Source of the DNA: Devosia yakushimensis
GTDB taxonomy: Bacteria > Pseudomonadota > Alphaproteobacteria > Rhizobiales > Devosiaceae
Length of the DNA stretch: 64,000 nucleotides
Assembly: GCF_030159855.1 (NCBI RefSeq)
Contig: NZ_BSNG01000001.1
Coordinates: 930,001 to 994,000, forward strand
Direction of reading: 5' to 3'
Positions 26,610 through 35,409 of this stretch are shown piece after piece (the stretch's first letter is position 1; each line of letters opens with the position of its first letter). Position numbers and translations under genes: made by a program. The notes beneath the pieces were generated by a model, which saw nothing but the letters and a program-made list of their open reading frames with translations, made no database searches and had not been told where the DNA came from.

Positions 26610-27521
26610 CTATTCGCCGATCTTTTCCAGCTCGTATGGCGTGGTCTGGTAAATCTCGTTGATCCAGTTCTGGAACAGCAGATGGGCGTGGCTGCGCCAG
26701 CGATTTTCCGGAATGGCGCTGGTGTCGCCATTGGGAAAGAGATTGGCGGGGGGCGGGGTATCCAGCCCCGATTTGACGTCCCGCTCATATTCGTCAGCCA
26801 GCGAGCGGTTGTCATATTCGAGGTGATTGAGGAAATAGACCGCCCGGTGCTTGAGATCGCCCAGCATGGAGACGCCGATCTCCGCATTGTCGATCAGCAC
26901 TTCGAGATTTTCCCCGAGCGTCGTGCGATCAATGTCGTTGTAGCGCGATATCGGGATCATCGGGCTGTCCGAAAAGCCGCGCAGGAAGGGCGAGCGCGGA
27001 TTGGTCACCTGATGGCGGAACACGCCGAAGGCCTTGCTGTCCATGCGGTAGCGCTTTGCACCATGGAAATGATGCAGGGCGGCCTGGGCACCCCAGCAGA
27101 TGAACATGGTGTGGTGCACATTGGTCTTGGTCCACTCCATGATGTCGAGCATTTCGGGCCAGTAGCGCACTTCTTCGAAGGGCATATTGGCAATGGGGGC
27201 GCCTGTGACGATGAAGCCGTCGAACTTCTTGGTCCGCACCTCTTCCCAGGTCTTGTAGAAAGTCTTGAGGTAATCCTCGGAGGTGTGCTTGGACTGGTGA
27301 TCGGTGATGCGCACCAGGGTCAGGTCCACCTGCAGCGGCGTCGAGCCGATCAGCCGGGTGAACTGGGTCTCGGTGCGCTCCTTGTTGGGCATCAGATTGA
27401 GCAGGCCGATTTCGAGCGGGCGGATGTCCTGCCGCGCGGCGCGCGTGGAATCCATCACATAGACGCCCTCGTCCTCGAGGGTTTTGCGGGCAGGCAGGTC
27501 GTCGGGAATACGTATAGGCAT
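26610..27521 (-). CDS. metA: Homoserine O-acetyl/succinyltransferase
   Basis: A 303-residue MetA-family enzyme. Family motifs are IGLLNLMPNKERTETQFTRL, IVTGAPIANMPFEEV, the nucleophile cysteine in FICWGAQAALHH and the catalytic histidine/glutamate in FLNHLEYD. It activates homoserine for methionine synthesis in the cytoplasm. Alphaproteobacterial members usually use acetyl-CoA; sequence alone does not settle the donor. AAGAGG lies 5 nt before the ATG. No SAM riboswitch was recognised in the 67-bp leader. Confidence 0.92.
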   Translation of the reverse strand: MPIRIPDDLPARKTLEDEGVYVMDSTRAARQDIRPLEIGLLNLMPNKERTETQFTRLIGSTPLQVDLTLVRITDHQSKHTSEDYLKTFYKTWEEVRTKKFDGFIVTGAPIANMPFEEVRYWPEMLDIMEWTKTNVHHTMFICWGAQAALHHFHGAKRYRMDSKAFGVFRHQVTNPRSPFLRGFSDSPMIPISRYNDIDRTTLGENLEVLIDNAEIGVSMLGDLKHRAVYFLNHLEYDNRSLADEYERDVKSGLDTPPPANLFPNGDTSAIPENRWRSHAHLLFQNWINEIYQTTPYELEKIGE

Positions 27522-27564
27522 ATCAGCCTCTTAAGCGAGAATGATCGGAAAGCGATTCAGGCCG

Positions 27565-27589
27565 GCGCGCCTCCAATAGGAGGACGCGC
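27565..27589 (-). terminator. Hairpin after the P-loop ATPase gene
   Basis: GCGCG(T)CCTCC / GGAGGCGCGC form a strong stem with a 4-nt loop directly at the ATPase stop codon and 43 bp before metA. There is no U-tract, so it may attenuate or separate transcripts, not end them. Confidence 0.4.
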
Positions 27590-28455
27590 TAACGCATTCG
27601 CTTTTCGATTGCTGACGCCATGAGGTCGACGAATTCGTCGCCATCGCGCACGATTGCCAGGTCGGACGCTTCAACCACATAACCGAAATTGTCCGCCAGC
27701 ATCTGGTAGCGGGGCAAGCGGTCATGCAGCAGCGCTTCGAACCCCCAGGCGCCGAACCCGGCCGGGTCGACGTCGCAATCCTCGGCAATTTTGTTGAGCG
27801 CCTTGTACTCTGCCCATTTCTCGACGAGGAAGGGCGGGTGGTAATACATGGGCTTGGGGCTTTTCCTGAACCGCCGCACCAGCTCGGCGGCATCCTTGTC
27901 GGTGCCGCGAATGTAGAGCAGGGCAGTCGAGGCCGCCAGCGTCTTGATAACAGGGTCTTCCGGGTTGGCCGGGTCGATGACTTCGATCAGCGAGCCGCCC
28001 GTATCGGCGATGAAGTTGTCATAGCCATAGAGTTCCTTGGCCCGCTCGATGAAATGGGGCACATCCTGCAATGCGGCGATCTCTGCCACCCGGTGCTGCT
28101 CCTGGCGGCGCTGATATTCGGCCAGCGGCAGGCCACCCTTGTCCGGGTTGCCGGGCGTGCCGAGATAGCTCGACAGCGGATCGAGATTGTCGAAGGTGAT
28201 ATTGGACGAGATATAGATCGAATCCGAGCGCAGCAGATTGGCCAGGAAGGGTACCTTCATGGCTTCGCGCTTGAAATTGTCGACGATATATTCGCCCATA
28301 TAGCGCGTGCCGATGCGGTAATCGGCCGAATAGTGGAACCAGCGCGACGCGCGTAGCATATTGCTCAGCCGCGTCTTGCCGACGCCAGCCATGCCGAACA
28401 CCGTCACGGTGCGGCGCTCTGCCTTTACGAATTCGTCGGCGGATTTGAACAGCAT
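27589..28455 (-). CDS. P-loop ATPase of unknown function
   Basis: A 288-residue protein from ATG 28455 (MLFKSADEF). A Walker A loop GMAGVGKT follows a short beta strand (TVTVFG), then ASRWFHYSADYRIGTRYMGE. It has ITFDNLDPLSSYLGTPGNPD, IADTGGSLIEVIDP and LLYIRGTD, which could be the later strands of a kinase or ATPase fold; the TGGS segment might be a sensor. I do not recognise a named family. Same strand as metA and divergent from flgE across a 234-bp regulatory region. Confidence 0.7.
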   Translation of the reverse strand: MLFKSADEFVKAERRTVTVFGMAGVGKTRLSNMLRASRWFHYSADYRIGTRYMGEYIVDNFKREAMKVPFLANLLRSDSIYISSNITFDNLDPLSSYLGTPGNPDKGGLPLAEYQRRQEQHRVAEIAALQDVPHFIERAKELYGYDNFIADTGGSLIEVIDPANPEDPVIKTLAASTALLYIRGTDKDAAELVRRFRKSPKPMYYHPPFLVEKWAEYKALNKIAEDCDVDPAGFGAWGFEALLHDRLPRYQMLADNFGYVVEASDLAIVRDGDEFVDLMASAIEKRMR

Positions 28456-28520
28456 TGCGGTGGTAATCCCGGCGCGGTGTCCCCGTGCATTAATGCACTT
28501 GCCGCCATCAGACAAGCGCG

Positions 28521-28536
28521 CGGCAATTTCTGCCGG
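28521..28536. promoter_or_regulatory. ftr-like palindrome upstream of flgE (candidate FlbD enhancer)
   Basis: The palindrome CGGCA-ATTTC-TGCCGG lies 86 bp before the flgE sigma-54 promoter. Degenerate half copies follow at 28543-28558 (CGGACTCTTCTGCCGG) and near 28566-28578. Nearly the same palindrome occurs at 39870 and 58072, both in flagellar intergenic regions. Confidence 0.5.
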
Positions 28537-28621
28537 TACGCCCGGACTCTTCTGCCGGGTTTTCGCCGCAATTTCGGCCGGGATGGCGAATTTTCCCTTT
28601 GAAATCAATGACCCGGTGAGT

Positions 28622-28637
28622 TGGCACTCTCCTTGCT
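28622..28637 (+). promoter_or_regulatory. Sigma-54 (-24/-12) promoter of flgE
   Basis: TGGCAC-TCTCC-TTGCT matches the sigma-54 consensus TGGCAC-N5-TTGCW without a mismatch and has GG-N10-GC spacing. Transcription should start near 28648, about 40 nt before the flgE ATG and upstream of its AGGAG site. Confidence 0.85.
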
Positions 28638-28689
28638 TTTCTTTGCCTGAACAAGCGCAACAGGCGCGAGCAGTTTCAGGAGTATTTTG

Positions 28690-30453
28690 ATGGGCATCTA
28701 TGGGGCTCTGTCCAGTGCGGTTACCGGTCTGCGGGCGCAAGCGCATGCGCTGGAGAACATTTCGGGCAATATCGCCAACTCGCAGACCACCGGCTACAAG
28801 CGCATCGAAACCGACTTCCTGGATCTGATCCCCGACGCCCCCATCAAGCGCCAGGTACCCGGCGCCGTGCTGGCCCAGTCGCGCGGCACCAATGATGTGC
28901 AGGGCGATATCAAGACGGTCGCCAACGAGACCTTCATCGCACTCAATTCCAACGGCTTCTTCGTTGTCGAGCCCAAGGTCGGGCAGTCGGACGGTAATCC
29001 GGTATTTGCCGGCACCAATTTCTATACCCGCCGCGGCGACTTCCAGATCGATAAGGATGGTCTGCTGGTCAATGGCGCTGGCTATTATCTCAAGGGCCTG
29101 CCGATCGATCCAGGCACCGGCAATATTTCTGGCTCCGTGCCTGAGGTGATCAAGCTCTCCAATGCGTTCCTGCCGGCCCAGCAGACGAGCCGCATCAATT
29201 ATCAGGCCAACCTGCCGCAGATGCCCAAGACCGATGCCTACAAGGCCTCCATTCCCAATAGCGAGCTGCTGCGGGCAGGGGACTATCTGGGCGCGACCTT
29301 CACGCCGGCCACGGCAACCTCGACCACGGACTTCCCAACCGCTACTGCCGATCTGGTGGGTGAATCGCTGACCATCAGCGTCTCCGGCACAGCCTTCAAC
29401 TACAATTTCTACTCCGCGGCCGCTGGCGCCCCGCCCGCCAATAATGCCTCCAACATGTACATCGACACCGATGGCAAGACGGTGGCTCAGATTTTGGCGG
29501 AAGTGCAGACCCACATGCAGGGCCGCCCGAATGCCGCTGGCTCAACGGTGGGTCTTAACGGCGATGGTGAATTGGCGATCTCCATGCCTACCAATTCCGG
29601 TCACGCCATGACGGCATCGGCCAGCGCCGGCCTCGGGCTCTCTTTTGACCAGACCGCGCCGGTCAGTTCGGTGCCGCAGGGTACGCCGGTGCCGACGATC
29701 TCGGCCAACCAGAACGCCCAGTTCCTCACCAATTCCATCTCGGGTGGCGCCATCACGGTCTATGCCCAGAATGGCGCCCCGGCGAACGTGCAGATGCGCT
29801 GGGCCAAGGTCGATAGCTCCACCAGCACGCCGCCGGGCACCGACACCTGGCATCTTTATTACATGTCCAACAGCAATGCGGCCGGTGCAGAAGCGCAGTG
29901 GACGCGGGTCAACGAAAACTTCCAGTTCGCCGCCAATGGTTCGCTTGCCGCGCCCACCGGCGGGGCCACCACGCTGACCGGCCTCAATATCAATGGCGTG
30001 GCCGTGGGCGATGTCGAGCTGCGCTACGATACCAATGGCCTGTCGCAATTTGCCGATGTGAACGGCACGGCAAACGTGTCCACGCTCAACCAGAACGGCT
30101 ATGGCGCGGGCGAATTCGTTTCGGTGGCGATCAATGACAATGGCCGGGTGGTTGCCACCTATTCCAATGGCGAGCGCATCGACATGGCGCAGGTGGTGAC
30201 GGCCAATTTCAACGCCATCAATTCGCTGAAGCGCCTGGATGGTGGCGTGTTCGAGGCGACTTCGGAATCGGGTGAGGCCATTCTGGACATGTCCGGCACC
30301 GGCATTATCGGCGGTTCGATCGAGGCATCCAACACCGACATCTCAGACGAATTCACCAAGCTGATCGTGACCCAGCAGGCCTACGCGGCCGGCACGCGCA
30401 TCGTCAGCACGGCCGATGAGATGCTGCAGGAAGCGCTCAATATGGTCCGCTAG
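28690..30453 (+). CDS. flgE: Flagellar hook protein FlgE
   Basis: A 587-residue axial protein. N-terminal rod/hook signature GALSSAVTGLRAQAHALENI with SGNIANSQTTGYKR; C-terminal signature SNTDISDEFTKLIVTQQAYA with TRIVSTADEMLQEAL. The middle is long and low in cysteine, and includes a 210-320 segment resembling a flagellin IN motif. AGGAG lies 7 nt before the ATG. First of three genes for hook and hook-filament junction, downstream of a sigma-54 promoter. It polymerises outside the cell after export by the flagellar type III system. Confidence 0.93.
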   Translation: MGIYGALSSAVTGLRAQAHALENISGNIANSQTTGYKRIETDFLDLIPDAPIKRQVPGAVLAQSRGTNDVQGDIKTVANETFIALNSNGFFVVEPKVGQSDGNPVFAGTNFYTRRGDFQIDKDGLLVNGAGYYLKGLPIDPGTGNISGSVPEVIKLSNAFLPAQQTSRINYQANLPQMPKTDAYKASIPNSELLRAGDYLGATFTPATATSTTDFPTATADLVGESLTISVSGTAFNYNFYSAAAGAPPANNASNMYIDTDGKTVAQILAEVQTHMQGRPNAAGSTVGLNGDGELAISMPTNSGHAMTASASAGLGLSFDQTAPVSSVPQGTPVPTISANQNAQFLTNSISGGAITVYAQNGAPANVQMRWAKVDSSTSTPPGTDTWHLYYMSNSNAAGAEAQWTRVNENFQFAANGSLAAPTGGATTLTGLNINGVAVGDVELRYDTNGLSQFADVNGTANVSTLNQNGYGAGEFVSVAINDNGRVVATYSNGERIDMAQVVTANFNAINSLKRLDGGVFEATSESGEAILDMSGTGIIGGSIEASNTDISDEFTKLIVTQQAYAAGTRIVSTADEMLQEALNMVR

Positions 30454-30523
30454 CCGGACCTGTGATGGTTTGGGTTCGCGGCGTCCGGCCGCGGGCCCTG
30501 TTCTTGCGTGAGGAGCCCGAGCC

Positions 30524-32362
30524 ATGGGTTTGACGACGTCTCTGAACAATGCGGTGTCCGGTCTGCGGACCAATCAGGATGCGCTGTCCGTCCTCAGCCG
30601 CAATGTGGCCAATGCGGGCACGCCGGGCTACCACCGGCAGTCGCTTAATGTCATTGACTACAACTCGCAGAACAGCAGCTATGCCCGCACGGCGGGTGTC
30701 ACGCGCGCTTTCAACACGAGCCTGCAGACCTATTACACGCGCCAGGTCAGCGACGCTGCCAATTCGGGCGTGCAGGCCAATTATCTCGATCAGTTGCAGG
30801 GGTATCTCGGCAAGCCTGGCGCCGCCGGTTCGCTCGATACCATTTTTGCCGACCTGCAAAAGAACCTGCAGGGGATTTCGACCAGCCCGGACGACTATGC
30901 TGCCCGGGCGCAGGCCGTTGCCTCGGCCCAGACCATGGCCGAGACCCTCAATCGTCTCTCCAACTCCATTCAGGGCATGCGCCAGGAGACCGAGGGGCAG
31001 ATTGCCAGCCACGTCAACAATCTCAATGGCATGCTCAACTCGCTGGCCGAGGTGAATAACCGCCTGCTCGACCTGGGTATGACCGATTCCGCCCGGGCCT
31101 CGTTGCAGGACCAGCGCGATCGGCTGGTTTCCGGGGTTGCCGAGCTCATCGACGTCAAGGCCGATTATCGCCCCAATGGCACCGTTGCGCTGATGACGCG
31201 ATCGGGCGTGGGCCTGCTCGATAATGGCGTTTCGCAATTCTCCTTCGAAAGCGCCGGCAATCTCTCGCCCAATTCGCAATTCAACGTCGATGCCAGCCAG
31301 AGTTCGGTCGGCAAGCTGATTCTCACCACGCCGTCCGGTTTGACGCTGGACCTTGTGGCCCAGGGTGTGTTGCAGGGCGGGGAACTGGCTGGCCTGGTCA
31401 CTCTGCGCGACAAGACGCTGGTCGAGGCGCAGGAGCAGCTGGACGAGATCGCCGCGGGCCTCGCCCAGGCCTTCTCAACCAAGAACACGCCCGGTACGGC
31501 CGCCTCCGCCTGGGGCGCGTCGGGTTTCGATCTCGACCTGGCCAATATGCAGCCGGGCAACGACATGCTGTTGACCTATACCGAGAATGGCGTTGAGAAA
31601 CGCGTTCGCGTGGTCAATAGCACCGATGGCAAGGACTATGTCGATGCCACCGGGCAGCGGGTGATCAGCATTAACCTGTCCGGCGATCCGACGGCGGCGG
31701 CGAATATGCTGGGCAGCAAGCTGCCGACGCTGACCGTCACCAGTACGGGCGCGGGCAATCTACGCATTCTCGATGGTGGCGTGGGCGGGGCGACCGAGGT
31801 CAAGTCGGCTTCCGTGCGCACCACGGCGTCAGGTGTGCAGGGCGATGGTCTTGCCTTCAACCTCTTCGTCGACCAGGGTGATGCATCCTTCACCAACAAT
31901 CTCAATGGCAATCCGCCGCAAAAGCAGGGCTTTGCCGCCCGCATCTCGATCAACAGCGCCATCCTGGCCGACAATCGCCTGATGGTGCAGCATGAAGTCG
32001 GCGGCACATTGGGCGATGCCGACCGCGCCAATTACGTCATCTCCCAGCTCAACAACATGAAATTCGTGTCGGGGGGTAATCCGGCCGAAAATTCGGGCCG
32101 CTTCCAGCTGAGCGGCACATTGGGCGAGGTGATCGGCCAGACGCTCAATTTCCAGGGCTCCAGCATCAATGCCGCGCTGACCAAGGCCGATGACCGCCAG
32201 CTGACGCTCGATACCATCGTCGATCAGATGCAGTCCGAATATGGCGTCAATACCGACGAGGAAATGTCGCGCCTGATGGAGTTGCAGAACGCCTACGCGG
32301 CCAATGCCCGTATCGTCTCGGTGGTCAAGGAATTGCTTGACGCCCTGTTCGCGTCGACTTGA
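30524..32362 (+). CDS. flgK: Flagellar hook-associated protein 1 (FlgK)
   Basis: A 612-residue protein. N-terminal LNNAVSGLRTNQDALSVLSR with NVANAGTPGYHRQ and C-terminal MSRLMELQNAYAANARIVSV are the paired coiled-coil ends typical of FlgK. LDQLQGYLGKPG and LDEIAAGLAQAFSTKN are further FlgK landmarks. GAGGAG is 9 nt upstream of the ATG. It forms the first hook-filament junction layer. It follows flgE by 70 bp and probably shares its transcript, because a sigma-54-like sequence in the gap would start downstream of the ribosome site. Confidence 0.93.
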   Translation: MGLTTSLNNAVSGLRTNQDALSVLSRNVANAGTPGYHRQSLNVIDYNSQNSSYARTAGVTRAFNTSLQTYYTRQVSDAANSGVQANYLDQLQGYLGKPGAAGSLDTIFADLQKNLQGISTSPDDYAARAQAVASAQTMAETLNRLSNSIQGMRQETEGQIASHVNNLNGMLNSLAEVNNRLLDLGMTDSARASLQDQRDRLVSGVAELIDVKADYRPNGTVALMTRSGVGLLDNGVSQFSFESAGNLSPNSQFNVDASQSSVGKLILTTPSGLTLDLVAQGVLQGGELAGLVTLRDKTLVEAQEQLDEIAAGLAQAFSTKNTPGTAASAWGASGFDLDLANMQPGNDMLLTYTENGVEKRVRVVNSTDGKDYVDATGQRVISINLSGDPTAAANMLGSKLPTLTVTSTGAGNLRILDGGVGGATEVKSASVRTTASGVQGDGLAFNLFVDQGDASFTNNLNGNPPQKQGFAARISINSAILADNRLMVQHEVGGTLGDADRANYVISQLNNMKFVSGGNPAENSGRFQLSGTLGEVIGQTLNFQGSSINAALTKADDRQLTLDTIVDQMQSEYGVNTDEEMSRLMELQNAYAANARIVSVVKELLDALFAST

Positions 32363-32373
32363 GGAGCACAAGG

Positions 32374-34293
32374 ATGATCGTCAACAAATCCATGTATCCC
32401 CTGCAGAGCGGCTTCTCCGTCATCTCGCGCATGCAGGATCGCTTCGCCACGCTGCAAATGCAGCTGGGCACGGGCATGAAGGCCTCGACTCTGGCCGAAA
32501 TGGGCAACGATCTGCCCATGTCGCTGTCGGTGCGCTCGCGCCTCGCCAAGATCGACGCTTTCTCGGCCAATATCGATACAGTCAATCTGCGGCTCAGCTT
32601 CCTCGACAAAACCATGACGCGCATGGACGCCATGGAGGGCGAGGCGCGCCAATCGGCTACGCCCGGTCAATACGGCACGAACAATATCAACATGGCGACG
32701 CTTCCCGGCCTCTCCAAGGCGCGGCTGGACGAGCTGGTCACCATGCTCAATTCCGATGTGGCCGGGCGCTATCTGTTCGGCGGGTCGAACACCGACAAGG
32801 CTCCGGTGCCCGATACCAATGTGCTGCTCAACGGGCAGGGTGGCAAAGCCGGTTTCAATACCGTGGTCACCGAGCGCAAGGCCGCCGATGCCGGTACCGA
32901 TGGGCGTGGACGCTTGCAGTCCTCCCATACCGCCGGCACCACCAGCGTCAATCTGGCCGAAGATGGCGTCCATCCCTTCGGGATGAAGGTTTCGACGATT
33001 TCGAGCACCAGCAGCGCTGTTACCGTTACCCAGCCGGCGCCCGGCACGGCGCCCCTGGGCAATCAGGTCGGGGTGACCTTCGCCCCCGCGCCTGCCGAGC
33101 AGATCGCGCCGGGCCACACCATAACCATGGGTTTCACCCTGCCTGACGGCACCGAGACGCAGATCACCATGAAGGCGATCTCGGCGGAAAATGCGCCGGC
33201 CGGGGTCAATGAATTCGTCATTGGCGCGGACGCCGAGGCCACTGCCGCCAATTTCAAGACGGCGCTGGATACCAAGCTGCTCGAGGTCGGCAGCACCACT
33301 CTTGCCGGCGCCTCGACCTTCGCCGCCTCGCAGAACTTCTTCAACGGCGCGGGCGAGCCCGTGCTCCGGGTCGATCTGAATAGCGGCAATCCAGCCACCA
33401 GCCTGCGGGTCGCCACCGAGGCCGATACCGTCATGTGGTATACCGGCCAGAGCCCTGCCGTCGCGACGGAGGGCCTGGGACGCCTCGAGATCGGCACCAG
33501 CGGGGCAAATGTCACGCTGGGCGAGAAGCAGCCTGTCTCGGCCGCGCATGGCTTCCAGATCAGCGGCGTTTCGGCGTCCACGGCCAATATCACCACCGGC
33601 TATACCGCTGCCGATCCCAGCGCGGCCAGCGTCCAGTTTACTGGCGTTCCCGCTGCCGGCGAGACCGTCAACATTACTCTGACCGAGCCCAACGGCACCA
33701 CGCGCACCGTGGCGCTCACCGCCGTTACCGGCAAGGCCGGGCCGGGCCAGTTCAGCATCGGCGCCGATGCCGATGCAACCGCCGCCAATTTCTCCAAGGC
33801 TCTCAATATCGTCGTGACCGACGCAGCCATGGCGGCCGAGGGCAATCCACGCCAGAGCGTGACGTCCCAGATCGATGATTCGACCCGCGTCAGCTATGGT
33901 ATGCAGGCCAACGAATCAGGACCGCTGGCCCTGATGCGAACCATGGCGGCCATGTCCGTGGAGACCTATCCCGATAGCGATCCGACTTCGATGGGGCGGT
34001 TCGACGCCATGGCGGAGCGCCAGCAATCGGCCTTGTCGGAATCGCACAATTCCGAGCGGGGTTCGGTTGAAATCCTCACCATGGAACTGGGCATTGCGCG
34101 GGCCGCGCTCAACAATACCAGTACGCGCCACACCAACTACAAAACCCAGCTGGAAAACCTGCTGAGCGATGTCGAAACGGTGAGCAAGGAAGACGTGACC
34201 ATGGAGATACTGGCCCTCCAGACCCGTTTGCAGGCCAGCTACCAGGCCACCTCGATGGTCAGCCAGCTGAGCCTGGTCAACTTCATGCGCTAA
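32374..34293 (+). CDS. flgL: Flagellar hook-associated protein 3 (FlgL), enlarged by internal repeats
   Basis: A 639-residue protein, about twice the usual FlgL length. The ends are FlgL/flagellin-like: MYPLQSGFSVISRMQDRFAT and LQARLQ-type C-terminus TRLQASYQATSMVSQLSLVN. The expansion is explained by two related segments at residues ~232-305 and ~417-480, each containing a beta-rich stretch and then F(V/S)IGADA-ATAANF-AL. The ATG at 32374 has GAGGAG 8 nt upstream and lies 11 nt after flgK. Second hook-filament junction protein. A terminator follows. Confidence 0.9.
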   Translation: MIVNKSMYPLQSGFSVISRMQDRFATLQMQLGTGMKASTLAEMGNDLPMSLSVRSRLAKIDAFSANIDTVNLRLSFLDKTMTRMDAMEGEARQSATPGQYGTNNINMATLPGLSKARLDELVTMLNSDVAGRYLFGGSNTDKAPVPDTNVLLNGQGGKAGFNTVVTERKAADAGTDGRGRLQSSHTAGTTSVNLAEDGVHPFGMKVSTISSTSSAVTVTQPAPGTAPLGNQVGVTFAPAPAEQIAPGHTITMGFTLPDGTETQITMKAISAENAPAGVNEFVIGADAEATAANFKTALDTKLLEVGSTTLAGASTFAASQNFFNGAGEPVLRVDLNSGNPATSLRVATEADTVMWYTGQSPAVATEGLGRLEIGTSGANVTLGEKQPVSAAHGFQISGVSASTANITTGYTAADPSAASVQFTGVPAAGETVNITLTEPNGTTRTVALTAVTGKAGPGQFSIGADADATAANFSKALNIVVTDAAMAAEGNPRQSVTSQIDDSTRVSYGMQANESGPLALMRTMAAMSVETYPDSDPTSMGRFDAMAERQQSALSESHNSERGSVEILTMELGIARAALNNTSTRHTNYKTQLENLLSDVETVSKEDVTMEILALQTRLQASYQATSMVSQLSLVNFMR

Positions 34294-34344
34294 GGGCAGG
34301 GCGGGCTTGGGGGCGGATTACGCGTCCGCCGCCTATCCTACCCA

Positions 34345-34435
34345 CAATCGCTTCCCTCAGGCCTGACCCGAGGGCCGCTCTCCGCTTGCGCCGGGTTGAG
34401 AAAGCCCCTTGGGTCAGGCCCGAGGGAGGCGATTG
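34345..34435. repeat. Palindromic intergenic repeat, family B copy 1
   Basis: A ~90-bp inverted repeat with outer arms CAATCGCTTCCCTC and GAGGGAGGCGATTG, inner CCTGACCC / GGGTCAGG and a loop containing CTCCGCTTGCGCC. A second copy is at 37621. It lies between flgL and the flgL/flaF terminator. Confidence 0.75.
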
Positions 34436-34489
34436 AGGTGGTCGGGAATTCGGTATTCCTCCTCCGCAGCGGAAGAACTCCCCAAAACC

Positions 34490-34517
34490 AAAAAAGCCCC
34501 GCAATGCGGGGCCTTTT
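34490..34517. terminator. Bidirectional terminator between flgL and flaF
   Basis: The stem GCCCCGC-AAT-GCGGGGC (34496-34512) is flanked by AAAAAA on the left and TTTTTG on the right, serving the convergent flgEKL and flbT-flaF transcripts. Confidence 0.88.
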
Positions 34518-34537
34518 TGTTCTTCACCAACATAGCG

Positions 34538-34906
34538 TCAGTTTGCCCGTAAACCCTGGGCCAGCTGGCGGTTGATGTTGATCAGGGTATCGAGCCGGTT
34601 CGGTGCCACAGGATCGAGCAGGATTTCGCGGGTCTCGTTGAGGATATAGATGCCCAGATTGGCAATGTTCTGGCGTACCACTGCGGGCAGGGCATTGTCC
34701 TCGCGCGTCACCGAGGTCATGAAAATGGTCCAGAGCTTGCGGTTGAAGGTCAACGCGCCCTTGAGCACCTCACTATCGGGAGGCCAGTTGTCGCGCACGG
34801 ACTGCAGCGTCGCAGCTGATTTGATCAGCAGGGCAGCTTCACGTTCACGCGGGGATTCAACCGTCTTCGCCGTCGACTGATAGGCTGCCGCGCCGTATTG
34901 CTGCAT
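34538..34906 (-). CDS. flaF: Flagellar biosynthesis regulator FlaF
   Basis: A 122-residue protein beginning MQQYGAAAYQS, with the FlaF landmarks SPREREAALLIKSAATLQSV, FNRKLWTIFMTSV and NLGIYILNETREI. In alphaproteobacteria FlaF promotes flagellin synthesis or export opposite FlbT. Its start lies inside flbT, so the two overlap by 50 nt in different frames. An alternative TTG at 34912 would add two residues. No strong ribosome site is visible, consistent with coupling to flbT translation. Confidence 0.88.
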   Translation of the reverse strand: MQQYGAAAYQSTAKTVESPREREAALLIKSAATLQSVRDNWPPDSEVLKGALTFNRKLWTIFMTSVTREDNALPAVVRQNIANLGIYILNETREILLDPVAPNRLDTLININRQLAQGLRAN

Positions 34907-35282
34907 GCTCAAACAGGTCCTGTTCGTACTGAATCAGCTCTTTGGCTGTCTTGAGAGCTTTATACAATTCGCCAGTTAAGATGGCGTTATTGATACGGTC
35001 AGCAATTGAAATGGTGGACGGGGCCGCGGTCACGAAATCGTTGATCAGCGAGAAATATTCCTCGCGCAGCGTGTCGATGTCTTCCTGGATATACATCAGC
35101 TGCACGGCCAGGTAGATACGCTTGGCGGGGGTATCGGCGGTATCGGTGGTCAGGATGTCCTTTTCACGCAGAATGGGCGCCTTGCCGTCGATGAAGAGGC
35201 GCGACCGCTGCTCGGAATTGGTGATGATGCATTGGCCCACCAGCAGTTTTTCGCCGGGCTTGAGTTCGACCTTTAGCGCCAA
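34857..35282 (-). CDS. flbT: Flagellin synthesis repressor FlbT
   Basis: A 141-residue protein starting ALKVELKPGEKLLVGQCIIT, with ILREKDILTTDTADTPAKRI and LAVQLMYIQEDID as in FlbT. FlbT binds the 5' leader of flagellin mRNA and represses it until the hook is built. The start is TTG at 35282, supported by AAGGAG 6 nt upstream; the nearby ATG is out of frame. Downstream of fliC but separated from it by a terminator. Confidence 0.9.
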   Translation of the reverse strand: MALKVELKPGEKLLVGQCIITNSEQRSRLFIDGKAPILREKDILTTDTADTPAKRIYLAVQLMYIQEDIDTLREEYFSLINDFVTAAPSTISIADRINNAILTGELYKALKTAKELIQYEQDLFEHAAIRRGSLSVDGEDG

Positions 35283-35363
35283 GGCATTCTCCTTCAGAAG
35301 TTCGTTTCGGCGCTCACACTAACGTCATTTGCGGCGCTTTCTAGTCCGAAGGCGGCAAAGAAA

Positions 35364-35387
35364 AAGGCGGGCCCGAAAGCCCGCCTT
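35364..35387 (-). terminator. Terminator of fliC
   Basis: The stem AAGGCGGG / CCCGCCTT is followed on the minus strand by TTTTTC, 22 bp after the flagellin stop codon. Confidence 0.85.
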
Positions 35388-35409
35388 AATCAATCTGTGC
35401 CTGATGCGA

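Noticed and set aside
27522..27588. SAM riboswitch in the metA leader
   Set aside because: The leader contains one GC hairpin next to the upstream stop codon, but not the SAM-II pseudoknot sequence near the ribosome site, and the region is short.
30493..30508. Sigma-54-like GGGCCC-N5-TTGCG upstream of flgK
   Set aside because: The predicted transcript would start about 5 nt before the ATG, after the ribosome site, and the -24 half matches at only four of six positions.
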